Shown here one piece after another: positions 27,599 through 36,109 of a stretch of 64,000 nucleotides of DNA (position 1 is its first letter; each line of letters opens with the position of its first letter). This DNA comes from Spirosoma endbachense. GTDB lineage: Bacteria; Bacteroidota; Bacteroidia; Cytophagales; Spirosomataceae. A program made the translations under genes and the position numbers. The notes under the pieces are model-generated. The model saw nothing but the letters and a program-made list of their open reading frames with translations, did no database searches and had not been told where the DNA came from. The stretch is taken from positions 9,443,132-9,507,131 of the forward strand of contig NZ_CP045997.1 in the NCBI RefSeq assembly GCF_010233585.1, given 5' to 3'.

Positions 27599-27617
27599 AA
27601 AAATCTTTCTTTCAATC

Positions 27618-28826
27618 ATGAACGAAGCCTATATTATTGACGCCATCCGCACCCCGATTGGCAATTTCGGGGGTAGTCTTTCAACCGTACGGGCGGATGA
27701 TTTGGCGGCACTGCCTATTAAAGAGTTGCTGAAACGAAATCCGAATCTGCCTGCCGATGCTATTGACGATGTTATACTGGGGTGTCATAATCAGGCAGGG
27801 GAAGATAATCGGAACGTAGCCCGCATGGCGCTTTTGCTGGCCGGGTTGCCTTATACTGTGCCAGGCGAAACGGTCAATCGGTTGTGTTCATCGGGAATGT
27901 CGGCGGTGATTCATGCCAATCGAGCCATTAAGGCGGGCGATGGCGATGTATTCATTGCTGGTGGGATGGAACACATGACACGGGGGCCGTGGGTGATCTC
28001 TAAAACATCGAAACCATTTGGAAACGATGCCCAGATGTTCGATTCCAGTTTCGGCTGGCGCTTCATCAATCCTAAAATGCAGGCTATGTACGGGGTTGAT
28101 GCCATGGGTATAACGGCCGAGAATCTGGCCGAAATCTACCACATCAGCCGCGAAGATCAGGACTTGTTTGCCTATCACTCCCAGCAAAAAGCGACCAAAG
28201 CGCAGCAATCGGGCCGACTTGCCGAGGAGATTGTAGCCGTCGAAATTCCGGTAAAGAAAGGAGAGCCTATTGTCTTCAGAACCGACGAATTCGTTAAGCC
28301 CAACACGGCACTAGCGGTGCTGGCTACCCTGAAACCGGCTTTCAAAAAAGAGGGGGGCGTAACGGCGGGTAACTCTGCTGGTTTGAACGACGGAGCAGCA
28401 GCCATGATCGTCGCTTCGCAAGAGGGAGTAAATCGCTATCAATTAACGCCTAAAGCCCGGATTGTCGCTTCTGCCGTAGTTGGCGTTGAGCCGCGTATTA
28501 TGGGAATTGGTCCAGTTCCCGCAACGAAGAAAGTCCTGCAAAAAGCCGGATTACAGCTGGATGATATCGATGTTATTGAACTGAACGAAGCCTTTGCGGC
28601 CCAGTCGCTGGCCTGCATTCGGGAACTGGGAATGGCCGACAACGACCCGCGCGTCAATCCGAATGGGGGAGCCATTGCCCTGGGGCATCCACTAGGCATG
28701 TCGGGGACGCGGCTGGTGCAAACCGCTGTGCTCGAATTGCAACGGCAGAACAAACGCTATGCACTGGCGACCATGTGTGTGGGCGTAGGTATGGGCTACG
28801 CGATTGTGCTTGAGCGGGCGAATTAA
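27618..28826 (+). CDS. pcaF: 3-oxoadipyl-CoA thiolase
   Basis: The 402-residue thiolase has the nucleophilic Cys90 (VNRLCSSGMSAV), His357 (ALGHPLGMSGTR) and the second Cys387 (ATMCVGVGMG). It splits 3-oxoadipyl-CoA to succinyl-CoA and acetyl-CoA, the last step of the beta-ketoadipate pathway. Sequence alone does not separate it from acetyl-CoA acetyltransferase; the neighbouring CoA transferase and pca genes do. It is the last gene of the pathway block, and a 22-bp inverted repeat follows. Confidence 0.88.
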   Translation: MNEAYIIDAIRTPIGNFGGSLSTVRADDLAALPIKELLKRNPNLPADAIDDVILGCHNQAGEDNRNVARMALLLAGLPYTVPGETVNRLCSSGMSAVIHANRAIKAGDGDVFIAGGMEHMTRGPWVISKTSKPFGNDAQMFDSSFGWRFINPKMQAMYGVDAMGITAENLAEIYHISREDQDLFAYHSQQKATKAQQSGRLAEEIVAVEIPVKKGEPIVFRTDEFVKPNTALAVLATLKPAFKKEGGVTAGNSAGLNDGAAAMIVASQEGVNRYQLTPKARIVASAVVGVEPRIMGIGPVPATKKVLQKAGLQLDDIDVIELNEAFAAQSLACIRELGMADNDPRVNPNGGAIALGHPLGMSGTRLVQTAVLELQRQNKRYALATMCVGVGMGYAIVLERAN

Positions 28827-28864
28827 TGAATTGAATGTATCGACTATATACACTTTACCCTTAC

Positions 28865-28991
28865 AATAGCCCGCTGATTTTTATGATGAATATGATTTAG
28901 ATATGATTTTAACCGGGAAGCCGAATTGACCTATCAACATTCTGGTAGAAGCATACCTGTTCTTAACAATCATAAAAATCAGCGGGCTATT
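28865..28991. repeat. 22-bp perfect inverted repeat
   Basis: The arm 28865-28886 (AATAGCCCGCTGATTTTTAT plus GA) is exactly complementary to 28970-28991, with an 83-base A/T-rich spacer and no gene inside. It could be a large stem-loop terminating pca transcription, or a small terminal-inverted-repeat element. The right arm ends 21 bp before the next start codon. Confidence 0.75.
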
Positions 28992-29012
28992 ATAACCTTA
29001 CATAAAACCTAA

Positions 29013-30122
29013 ATGAAAACTCCTCCGTTTCGTGCCGACCATGTGGGCAGTTTACTGCGCACTCCCGAAGTGAAAGAAAATCGCCTGAAATGGAAAAAAG
29101 GTGAGATTACTGCCGATGAATTACGGGCCATTGAAGATAAAGCAATTGCGGAAACTGTCCGAAAGCTCGAATCTACCGGCATGCGATCAATTACCGATGG
29201 AGAATTCCGTCGGGATTATTTCCACCTCGATTTTCTGAAAGAACTCGCGGGCGTTTCCGTTACGGGGGGTATTGATGCGAACCCGAATGCCAAAGTTGCC
29301 GAGGATAATTTTAAACCCCCGGTGTTGAGCGTAACGGGCAAACTAAAACACGTCAATGATATACAGGTGACAGACTTTAATTACCTGAAATCCGTCGTGA
29401 CGCAAACCCCCAAAGTATCGATTCCGTCGCCCACAATGATTCACTTTCGGGGTGGACGTAAATCCATCGACATTGAATCGTACCCCGATATGGACGAGTT
29501 TTTTCATGATCTGTCGGTCGCCTATCGCGAAGAAATTGCTCACCTATATCAGGCTGGGTTGCGTTATCTGCAACTGGACGATACCAACCTGGCTTACCTG
29601 TGCGACCCAAAGATGCGGGCTGCGGCTGTCGAGCGGGGCGAAGATCCGAATGAATTGCCCAGAACCTATGCGGCTCTGATTAACTCGGTCATCGACGATC
29701 GACCCGATGATTTGACCGTAGGCATTCACTTATGCCGGGGGAACTACCGCAGCACCTGGTTTGCCGAGGGCGGGTATGAACCTGTAGCGGAGGTACTTTT
29801 CAATGAAATTAACGTCGATGCCTATTTCCTGGAATATGACGACGAGCGCTCGGGCGATTTTGCTCCGTTACGTTTCGTTCCGAAGAATAAGCAGGTGGTG
29901 CTGGGAATCATTTCGTCGAAAGTTCGGACCTTGGAAGACATCGACGATTTAGCCAAACGTATCGACGAAGCGGCTCAATACATGCCATTAGACAACCTGT
30001 CTGTCAGTCCGCAATGCGGATTTTCGTCCACTCATCACGGCAATGATTTAACCCACGATGACCAATGGCGGAAACTGGAACTGGTAACGAACACTGCTAT
30101 TAAAGTCTGGGGTACACCCTGA
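29013..30122 (+). CDS. MetE C-terminal-like zinc methyltransferase
   Basis: The 369-residue protein matches only the catalytic C-terminal barrel of cobalamin-independent methionine synthase (MetE), less than half of full-length MetE. All zinc ligands are in place: H239 and C241 (GIHLCRGNYR), E274 (FLEYDD) and C335 (SPQCGFSS). MetE-C-like proteins move methyl groups between a pterin or another donor and a thiol. No methionine genes lie nearby. Its neighbours handle aromatic acids and ferulate, whose vanillate product carries an O-methyl group, so a demethylation role is possible but is my inference. Confidence 0.8.
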   Translation: MKTPPFRADHVGSLLRTPEVKENRLKWKKGEITADELRAIEDKAIAETVRKLESTGMRSITDGEFRRDYFHLDFLKELAGVSVTGGIDANPNAKVAEDNFKPPVLSVTGKLKHVNDIQVTDFNYLKSVVTQTPKVSIPSPTMIHFRGGRKSIDIESYPDMDEFFHDLSVAYREEIAHLYQAGLRYLQLDDTNLAYLCDPKMRAAAVERGEDPNELPRTYAALINSVIDDRPDDLTVGIHLCRGNYRSTWFAEGGYEPVAEVLFNEINVDAYFLEYDDERSGDFAPLRFVPKNKQVVLGIISSKVRTLEDIDDLAKRIDEAAQYMPLDNLSVSPQCGFSSTHHGNDLTHDDQWRKLELVTNTAIKVWGTP

Positions 30123-30125
30123 TTT

Positions 30126-30186
30126 TTGTTGATTAGTTAATTGGTTGATTAGTAGATTACTAATCAACCAATTAACTAATCAACAA
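30126..30186. repeat. 29-bp perfect inverted repeat with 3-base loop
   Basis: The arm 30126-30154 (begins TTGTTGATTAGTTAATTGGT) pairs perfectly with 30158-30186 around the loop GAT. It starts three bases after the methyltransferase stop codon (TGA, 30120-30122) and uses the same words as the repeats at 10277 and 12073. Confidence 0.85.
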
Positions 30187-30232
30187 ATGGATAAATAATC
30201 CGTACCTGATCTTCCCTAACCGTATCGAATCA

Positions 30233-31531
30233 ATGGAAGTGAGTCCAAGAACCCTGCTTGACAAACAATCGCTAACGGGACTTCAATATGCCATCGTATT
30301 TATCTGCTGGCTGATGAACATGCTCGATGGTATGGATGTGATGGTGATTTCCTATGCGGCACCCGCCATTGCCAAAGCCTGGCAGGTGAGCCCCGAAGCT
30401 TTAGGGATCGTATTCAGCTCAGGCCTGTTCGGTATGACCTTTGGGGCTTTGTTTTTAGCCCCTTTTGCCGATACGATTGGACGAAAATCCATGATTCTGC
30501 TTAGTGCTGCTATCATGGGTATCAGCATTTATCTAACATCTCAGGCAAGTTCCATTGGCTTCTTAATCGCGTTTCGGTTTCTGAGTGGGATCGGTATTGG
30601 CAGTATGCTGGCCAGTACGGCGGCTCTGGTGGCTGAATATACGCCCGATAAAACGAAAGATTTCTGGGTGAGTGTTGTTATTGGCGGTTATCCGGTTGGC
30701 GCGGTTCTGTCGGGTCTGGTCGCGGCCCGAGTCATTCCAGTATCGGGCTGGCAAACTATGTTTCAACTGGCTGGTATGGCAACCCTTGTCGCTCTCCCCA
30801 TTATCTATTTCTTTCTGACTGAATCGCTGGAGTTTTACCTGAAATCGCAGCCCCCAAATGCGCTGGCGAAAGCGAATCTGATTTTAGCCAGAATGCAACG
30901 TAACACGATCACATCATTGCCGACTAAGCCTGTTCGACGGCAGGGAATTCCCCTAACATCCATTCTGGCTGATGAATACAAAATTCCAACGATTCAGCTA
31001 TGGGTTGCTTTATTTCTATCGTTTGCTACGTTGTATTTCCTCACGAGCTGGATTCCTAAGCTGGCTTCCAGTGCGGGGTTATCGATTGAATTAGCCATTT
31101 ATGCCGGGACGGTTTTCAATGTCGGTGCCTTTTTCGGTATTGTCACCCAGGGCTATTTTTCCAGTCGGATTGGTCTCAAAAAAACAATCGGTATCTTCCT
31201 GATTATGACGGGTTTGCTCATGGCCACTTTCAGCCTATTTAAAGGGTCATCGGTCCTGCTTCTGGTGTTCGGACTGCTCGGTTTTGGTATTCAGGGCGGT
31301 TTTGTCGGCCTATATGCCGTTGCCGCCCGAATGTACCCCACCGAGTTTCGAACAACGGGCGTTGGCTGGGCAATCGGGATGGGGCGATTGGGTGGTATTA
31401 TTGGCCCGGCTGTGGGCGGAGTCCTCATCGGAATGGGGCTTTCGATGGGCACTAATTTTTTGATCTATGCACTGCCGACCATTCTGGCGGGTATTATGAC
31501 CCTGTATGTGTCGTCTCCGAAAATTCGGTGA
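30233..31531 (+). CDS. MFS aromatic acid:H+ symporter (AAHS family)
   Basis: The 432-residue protein has twelve predicted transmembrane helices and the AAHS-family features: MNMLDGMDVMVISYAAPAI in helix 1 and the loop 2-3 motif APFADTIGRKSM, as in PcaK and BenK. It should import aromatic acids such as 4-hydroxybenzoate, protocatechuate or hydroxycinnamates across the inner membrane. It lies between the pca block and the ferulate genes on the same strand and probably supplies both. Confidence 0.85.
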   Translation: MEVSPRTLLDKQSLTGLQYAIVFICWLMNMLDGMDVMVISYAAPAIAKAWQVSPEALGIVFSSGLFGMTFGALFLAPFADTIGRKSMILLSAAIMGISIYLTSQASSIGFLIAFRFLSGIGIGSMLASTAALVAEYTPDKTKDFWVSVVIGGYPVGAVLSGLVAARVIPVSGWQTMFQLAGMATLVALPIIYFFLTESLEFYLKSQPPNALAKANLILARMQRNTITSLPTKPVRRQGIPLTSILADEYKIPTIQLWVALFLSFATLYFLTSWIPKLASSAGLSIELAIYAGTVFNVGAFFGIVTQGYFSSRIGLKKTIGIFLIMTGLLMATFSLFKGSSVLLLVFGLLGFGIQGGFVGLYAVAARMYPTEFRTTGVGWAIGMGRLGGIIGPAVGGVLIGMGLSMGTNFLIYALPTILAGIMTLYVSSPKIR

Positions 31532-31615
31532 CCCTGCTACGTTTAACTGGTATTAATGAGTCGACTTTACCCCTATTATTTTGTCTTTTTGTTATGTTTT
31601 AGCTGAAGCCATTCA

Positions 31616-32176
31616 ATGAGAAAATCTGTCCTGTATTGTATCGGACTAGTTGTCTGCCTACTTGTTTGCCAGCCGTCGATTCCGGTTTGGGCACAGCAAG
31701 AGTCGGCATCTGCCGTTCCGCAGGCTCCCCAATTGGAGTTTGTTTGTGAACTACATGTAAAGATTGCTCCAGCCTTAGTGGTGGGCGAAACGCCACATGG
31801 TACACGACGTATCATCCCTATAACGGGCGGAACCTTCAGCGGTCCCAACATGAAGGGAACCATTGTCAATGGCGGGGCTGATTGGCAGATTCTCCGAAAA
31901 GATGGAACGACGGAACTCAGCGCACTGTACACACTCCAAACGGACGATGGCGTCCTGATTTACGTCAACAATAAAGGCATTCGGACGGCAACTCCTGAGG
32001 TGGCCAAGCGAATTGCCAACGGCGAAAAAGTAAGCCCTTCCGACTACTATTTCCGGGCCGCTCCCACCTTTGAAACCCCACCGGGCAAATATGAATGGCT
32101 TACCCAAACGCTGTTTATCTCGAAAGGCATTCGTGACCCGGATGGCGTGATTATTCAAGTCTGGAAAATACATTAA
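31616..32176 (+). CDS. DUF3237 protein, secreted
   Basis: The 186-residue protein has a signal peptide (about residues 1-26, ending VWA/QQ). A DUF3237 domain follows (about 40-186), with the typical opening FVCELHVKI, the GTRRIIPITGGTFSGP segment and the YYFRAAPTFET region near the end. The biochemical function of the family is not established. Genes of this family often sit with aromatic-degradation genes; here it lies between two transporter genes ahead of the crotonase and feruloyl-CoA synthase. The signal peptide suggests a periplasmic location, unusual for a catabolic accessory. Confidence 0.75.
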   Translation: MRKSVLYCIGLVVCLLVCQPSIPVWAQQESASAVPQAPQLEFVCELHVKIAPALVVGETPHGTRRIIPITGGTFSGPNMKGTIVNGGADWQILRKDGTTELSALYTLQTDDGVLIYVNNKGIRTATPEVAKRIANGEKVSPSDYYFRAAPTFETPPGKYEWLTQTLFISKGIRDPDGVIIQVWKIH

Positions 32177-32191
32177 CCAGTCATTCCGTGT

Positions 32192-33523
32192 ATGACTCCG
32201 CAACCTACTCCCCGCTACGCCTGGTACGCCATCTTTATCCTGACACTCGCTAATATTTCGTCGTTCATCGATCGACAGATTCTGAGTTTGTTAGTCAAGC
32301 CTATCAAACGGGATTTGCATCTGAGTGATACCGAAATGAGTCTGTTAATGGGACTCAGTTTTGCCATTTTTTACACACTTTTTGGGGTAATTATTGGCCG
32401 GTTAGCTGACCGTAAAAGTCGCCGTAATATTATCATCGGCGGAATTGCCGTCTGGAGTTTAATGACGGCTTTTTGCGGAGGTGTTCGCACGTACACCCAA
32501 TTTTTCCTGGCCCGCATGGGTGTAGGAGTGGGTGAGGCCACATTATCCCCATCGGCTTACTCGCTGATTGCCGATTTATTTCCCAAAAACCGGTTAGCGA
32601 CCGCACTTAGCGTATTCTCGCTGGGCATTTTCCTGGGTTCGGGTCTCGCCATGCTAATCGGATCAGGTATTGTGGCGAAACTTCCCACCGAGGGCCTGGT
32701 GAACATACCCGTTTTTGGTACAATCTTTCCATGGCAGTTGATATTTCTCTACGTTGGCTTGCCTGGATTAGTGGTTGCTATTCTGCTGTTTACGATCAAA
32801 GAGCCGGTTCGTACTAACACGCTTCAGAAAGGTGGCGAAATTGTTACGTTATCTTTGGGCGAAGCATTAGCCATTGTGTTCAGGCACCCCAAAGCATACC
32901 TGCTTATCTGTTTTGCAACGGCCTTTGGTGCTTTAATCAATTATGGCTGTAACGCCTGGATACCGACGTTCGTAGCCCGTACCTATGGTTGGGAGGTGTC
33001 TCGTGCTGGCGCTTTTTATGGATTAGTACTGGTTGCCTCTTCGGTGTCAGGAGCACTTTTTGGGGGTTGGTATGCGGATAAACTCGTTAAACGAGGCATC
33101 ACGGATGGCCGGTTACGGGTGGGTTTATTATCGGGCGTGTTATGCCTGATTTCGTGTGGGCTACCACTGTTACCCAAAGCCGAATGGGCATTGCTGGCTG
33201 TTTTTGTGCCCAATTTTGCTTTAGCGGCCCCATTTGGTGCCATTACGGCGGCTGTTCAGGAAATCATGCCAAACCAGGTGCGGGCCTTAGCCTCGTCAAT
33301 ATTCCTGTTTATACTCAACCTGATTGGTATTAGCTTAGGTCCAACGTCGGTCGCCCTGTTCACCGATTATATTTTCAAAGACGAGAGTGCCATTCGGTAC
33401 TCCCTGGTGCTGCTTTATCTGATCGGAGGCTTATGCTTGCTGGTCCTAACCTATCTGGCCCTGAAACCTTACCGGAATGCCGTTGCCACCCAAAGAACGC
33501 ATGAAAAATTACCTACATACTGA
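32192..33523 (+). CDS. MFS transporter (Spinster-like)
   Basis: The 443-residue protein has twelve transmembrane helices. The N-terminal part FIDRQILSLLVKPIKRDL and the motif GRLADRKSRRN are typical of the Spinster-like MFS subfamily often found with aromatic or lipid catabolism genes. Substrate is unknown; in this position a hydroxycinnamate or a related phenolic is a reasonable guess. It starts 15 bp after the DUF3237 gene. Its 3' end overlaps the crotonase gene, so it is in the same operon. Confidence 0.85.
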   Translation: MTPQPTPRYAWYAIFILTLANISSFIDRQILSLLVKPIKRDLHLSDTEMSLLMGLSFAIFYTLFGVIIGRLADRKSRRNIIIGGIAVWSLMTAFCGGVRTYTQFFLARMGVGVGEATLSPSAYSLIADLFPKNRLATALSVFSLGIFLGSGLAMLIGSGIVAKLPTEGLVNIPVFGTIFPWQLIFLYVGLPGLVVAILLFTIKEPVRTNTLQKGGEIVTLSLGEALAIVFRHPKAYLLICFATAFGALINYGCNAWIPTFVARTYGWEVSRAGAFYGLVLVASSVSGALFGGWYADKLVKRGITDGRLRVGLLSGVLCLISCGLPLLPKAEWALLAVFVPNFALAAPFGAITAAVQEIMPNQVRALASSIFLFILNLIGISLGPTSVALFTDYIFKDESAIRYSLVLLYLIGGLCLLVLTYLALKPYRNAVATQRTHEKLPTY

Positions 33524-34271
33524 AATTCAGGACAACATCCTTCTTGTCAAGCTCAATCGGCCCGAGAAACGCAATGCGATCAACGACGAGTTGATTCTGG
33601 GCATTGAGGAGGTATTTGCGAACATACCCGCGGAGATAGGCTGTGCCATTATCTACGGCGAAGGCAAGCATTTCAGTGCCGGTCTCGACTTATCTTCACT
33701 GACCGAACGCGATGCGGTACAGGGGCTGCATCATTCCCGGATGTGGCATCGGGCACTGGACCGGGTTCAGTTTGGTACAGTTCCTGTAATTGCCGTTTTG
33801 CACGGGGCCTGCGTAGGGGGTGGACTCGAATTAGCCAGTGCCTGCCACATTCGGGTGGCCGAAACGTCAACCTTTTATGCCTTACCCGAAGGACAGCGCG
33901 GCATTTTTGTCGGTGGAGGAGCTTCCGTTCGTGTGCCTAAACTGATTGGGCTGGCCCGCATGACGGACATGATGCTGACGGGACGTGTCTATCCTGCTGA
34001 TGAAGGCATGGCAATTGGACTGTCGCAGTACGTTGTTGAGGAAGGGGCCGGATTAGCCAAGGGGATTGAATTAGCGAAGAAGGTGGCTTCAAACGCTGGT
34101 ATGACTAATTATGCCCTAATGCATATTCTACCCAGAATAGTGGATTCGGGTCAGGATCAGGGCCTGATGATGGAATCGCTTACGGCGGCCATTGCCCAGG
34201 ACGCGCCCGAAGCGAAGGCAAGATTGCGGGAATTTCTAGATGGAAAAGCCAAAAAAGTCGGAGAAGCATGA
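33501..34271 (+). CDS. Crotonase, probable feruloyl-CoA hydratase/lyase
   Basis: This is an enoyl-CoA hydratase superfamily protein of 256 residues from ATG 33501 (MKNYLHTEI); ATG 33477 would add eight residues. It shows the CoA-binding AxxxG-type segment (GKHFSAGLDL), the oxyanion region GACVGGGLELASACHIRVA and the acid motif LPEGQRGIFVGGG. Next to a feruloyl-CoA synthase, it most likely hydrates feruloyl-CoA and cleaves it to vanillin and acetyl-CoA (Ech/HCHL). A general enoyl-CoA hydratase cannot be ruled out. It overlaps both neighbours by a few bases. Confidence 0.75.
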   Translation: MKNYLHTEIQDNILLVKLNRPEKRNAINDELILGIEEVFANIPAEIGCAIIYGEGKHFSAGLDLSSLTERDAVQGLHHSRMWHRALDRVQFGTVPVIAVLHGACVGGGLELASACHIRVAETSTFYALPEGQRGIFVGGGASVRVPKLIGLARMTDMMLTGRVYPADEGMAIGLSQYVVEEGAGLAKGIELAKKVASNAGMTNYALMHILPRIVDSGQDQGLMMESLTAAIAQDAPEAKARLREFLDGKAKKVGEA

Positions 34272-36109
34272 CAACCCTCGACCTCAAACAAACCCCCTTT
34301 CGGCCCGTTCGGTTTGGACCCGTCAGCATTGAAAAAATCACTCGTCCCGATGGAATACTCCTGCTGCGCTCAACGGAAACGCTGGCTCCTCACCCAATGC
34401 GTATGACCGAACGGCTGCCGCATTGGGCTTCTACGACGCCCCATCGGGTGTTTTTGGGTCAGCGGGATAGCGACGGCAACTGGCGAACGATCAGCTTCGC
34501 TCAGACCTTCGCTTTGGTCCGGCAACTGGCCCAGGGATTACTCGATTTGGGGCTAACAGGCGAAACACCCATTGCGATTCTCTCGGAAAACAGCATCGAA
34601 CACGGTCTAATGGCCTTAGCAGCTCTGCACGTTGGGATTCCGTACTCGGCCATTAGTCCGGCCTATTCGCTACGTTCGACTGATTTTGCTAAATTGAGAT
34701 ACACCCTTGAGCTACTGGCACCGAAACTTATTTTCGTATCAAACGGCCAGCAGTACGAAAAAGCGCTAAAAGCCTGCGCCGGAACAGCCTATGTTGTATA
34801 CGTGCTCCAGGCACCAGATGACATAAACGCCCTTGCTTTCGATACGTTGCTGGATACGTTACCCACGGATGCGGTTGAAGAGGCTTTTGCGGCTATTAAG
34901 CCCGAAACAGTAGCCAAAATTCTGTTTACGTCCGGCACATCAGGCTTTCCCAAAGGCGTTATCAATACACACGGGATGGTTTGTACCAACTGGCAGCAAA
35001 TCACACAGACGTTTCCATTTTTGACCGATGACGATCTGACGATTATAGACTGGCTCCCCTGGAATCATACGTTTGGCGGGAATCATAACTTTGGGCTCAT
35101 GCTCTTCAATGGCGGTTCGCTCTATATTGATGAAGGAACGCCCACGCCCAAAGGCATCGCCATCACCGTTGCCAATCTGCGCGACATTGCCCCAACCTTA
35201 TACTTCAATGTACCCAAAGGGTTCGAAGAACTGATTCCGTATTTTCGGCGTGATAAAGCGCTATGCGAGCACTTTTTCAGCCGGTTGAAACTTCTGTTTT
35301 ATGCCGGTGCCGGGATGGCCCAGCACGTTTGGGATGCTTTTGAAGAACTAGCCTACGAGACGACTGGCGAGCGGGTTGTCATCGCAACGGGGTTGGGTTG
35401 CACGGAGTCGAGTCCGTCGGCTTTGTTTGCTACCAAAGCCGGTAGTTTTGCTGGCATGCTGGGCGTACCTATACCGGGCCTTGACCTAAAATTAGTGCCG
35501 AATGGTGGCAAATTAGAAGCCCGCTACCGCGGAGCCAACATTACACCTGGCTACTGGCGGCAACCCGACGTAACGGCCAGTGCTTTTGACGATGAAGGGT
35601 TTTATTGCACTGGGGACGCCCTCAAATTCGTTGACCCCAACGACCCTAACGAGGGCGTGGTATTTGACGGGCGCATTGCTGAAGACTTTAAACTCGACAC
35701 CGGCACTTGGGTAAGTGTAGGAAATCTGCGCACCAAACTCATCACGATTGGCAATGGATTGATTCAGGATGTGGTCATTACGGGCCACGACCGGGCCTTT
35801 GTCGGCGCCATCGTGATTCCTAATATTGAGTATTGCTGTCAATTGAGTGGCTATCCTGCCAATGTTCCGCTACCGGAACTGGTTGCTCATGAATCCGTAT
35901 CCAGGGCGCTGTCAGAGGTGCTCAATAGGCTGAAAAACGAGGAGGGCGGTAGCTCGACTCTGATCAAAAAAGCCGTTTTTGCTGATTTTACGTTATCGGT
36001 AGACGGGGGTGAACTCACTGACAAAGGCTCCATTAACCAAAGGGCCTTTCTGGCTAATCATCCGGAAATTGTTGACGAGCTATATAAAACTAGACAGACC
36101 CATGACTAA
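34268..36109 (+). CDS. fcs: Feruloyl-CoA synthase
   Basis: The 613-residue AMP-forming acyl-CoA ligase has the phosphate-binding loop ILFTSGTSGFPKG (about residues 216-228). Its overall length and the N-terminal FRPVRFGPVSIEK and LLLRSTETLAPHP segments match the feruloyl-CoA synthetases of ferulate-degrading bacteria rather than the shorter 4-coumarate:CoA ligases. It activates ferulate, or coumarate or caffeate, with ATP and CoA. The start overlaps the crotonase stop (ATGA) and the end overlaps the secreted hydrolase gene. Confidence 0.85.
   Translation: MTTLDLKQTPFRPVRFGPVSIEKITRPDGILLLRSTETLAPHPMRMTERLPHWASTTPHRVFLGQRDSDGNWRTISFAQTFALVRQLAQGLLDLGLTGETPIAILSENSIEHGLMALAALHVGIPYSAISPAYSLRSTDFAKLRYTLELLAPKLIFVSNGQQYEKALKACAGTAYVVYVLQAPDDINALAFDTLLDTLPTDAVEEAFAAIKPETVAKILFTSGTSGFPKGVINTHGMVCTNWQQITQTFPFLTDDDLTIIDWLPWNHTFGGNHNFGLMLFNGGSLYIDEGTPTPKGIAITVANLRDIAPTLYFNVPKGFEELIPYFRRDKALCEHFFSRLKLLFYAGAGMAQHVWDAFEELAYETTGERVVIATGLGCTESSPSALFATKAGSFAGMLGVPIPGLDLKLVPNGGKLEARYRGANITPGYWRQPDVTASAFDDEGFYCTGDALKFVDPNDPNEGVVFDGRIAEDFKLDTGTWVSVGNLRTKLITIGNGLIQDVVITGHDRAFVGAIVIPNIEYCCQLSGYPANVPLPELVAHESVSRALSEVLNRLKNEEGGSSTLIKKAVFADFTLSVDGGELTDKGSINQRAFLANHPEIVDELYKTRQTHD

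Noticed and set aside
28865-28991. SAM or cobalamin riboswitch before the MetE-like gene
   Set aside because: The interval holds only a perfect inverted repeat; no conserved riboswitch core was recognised.
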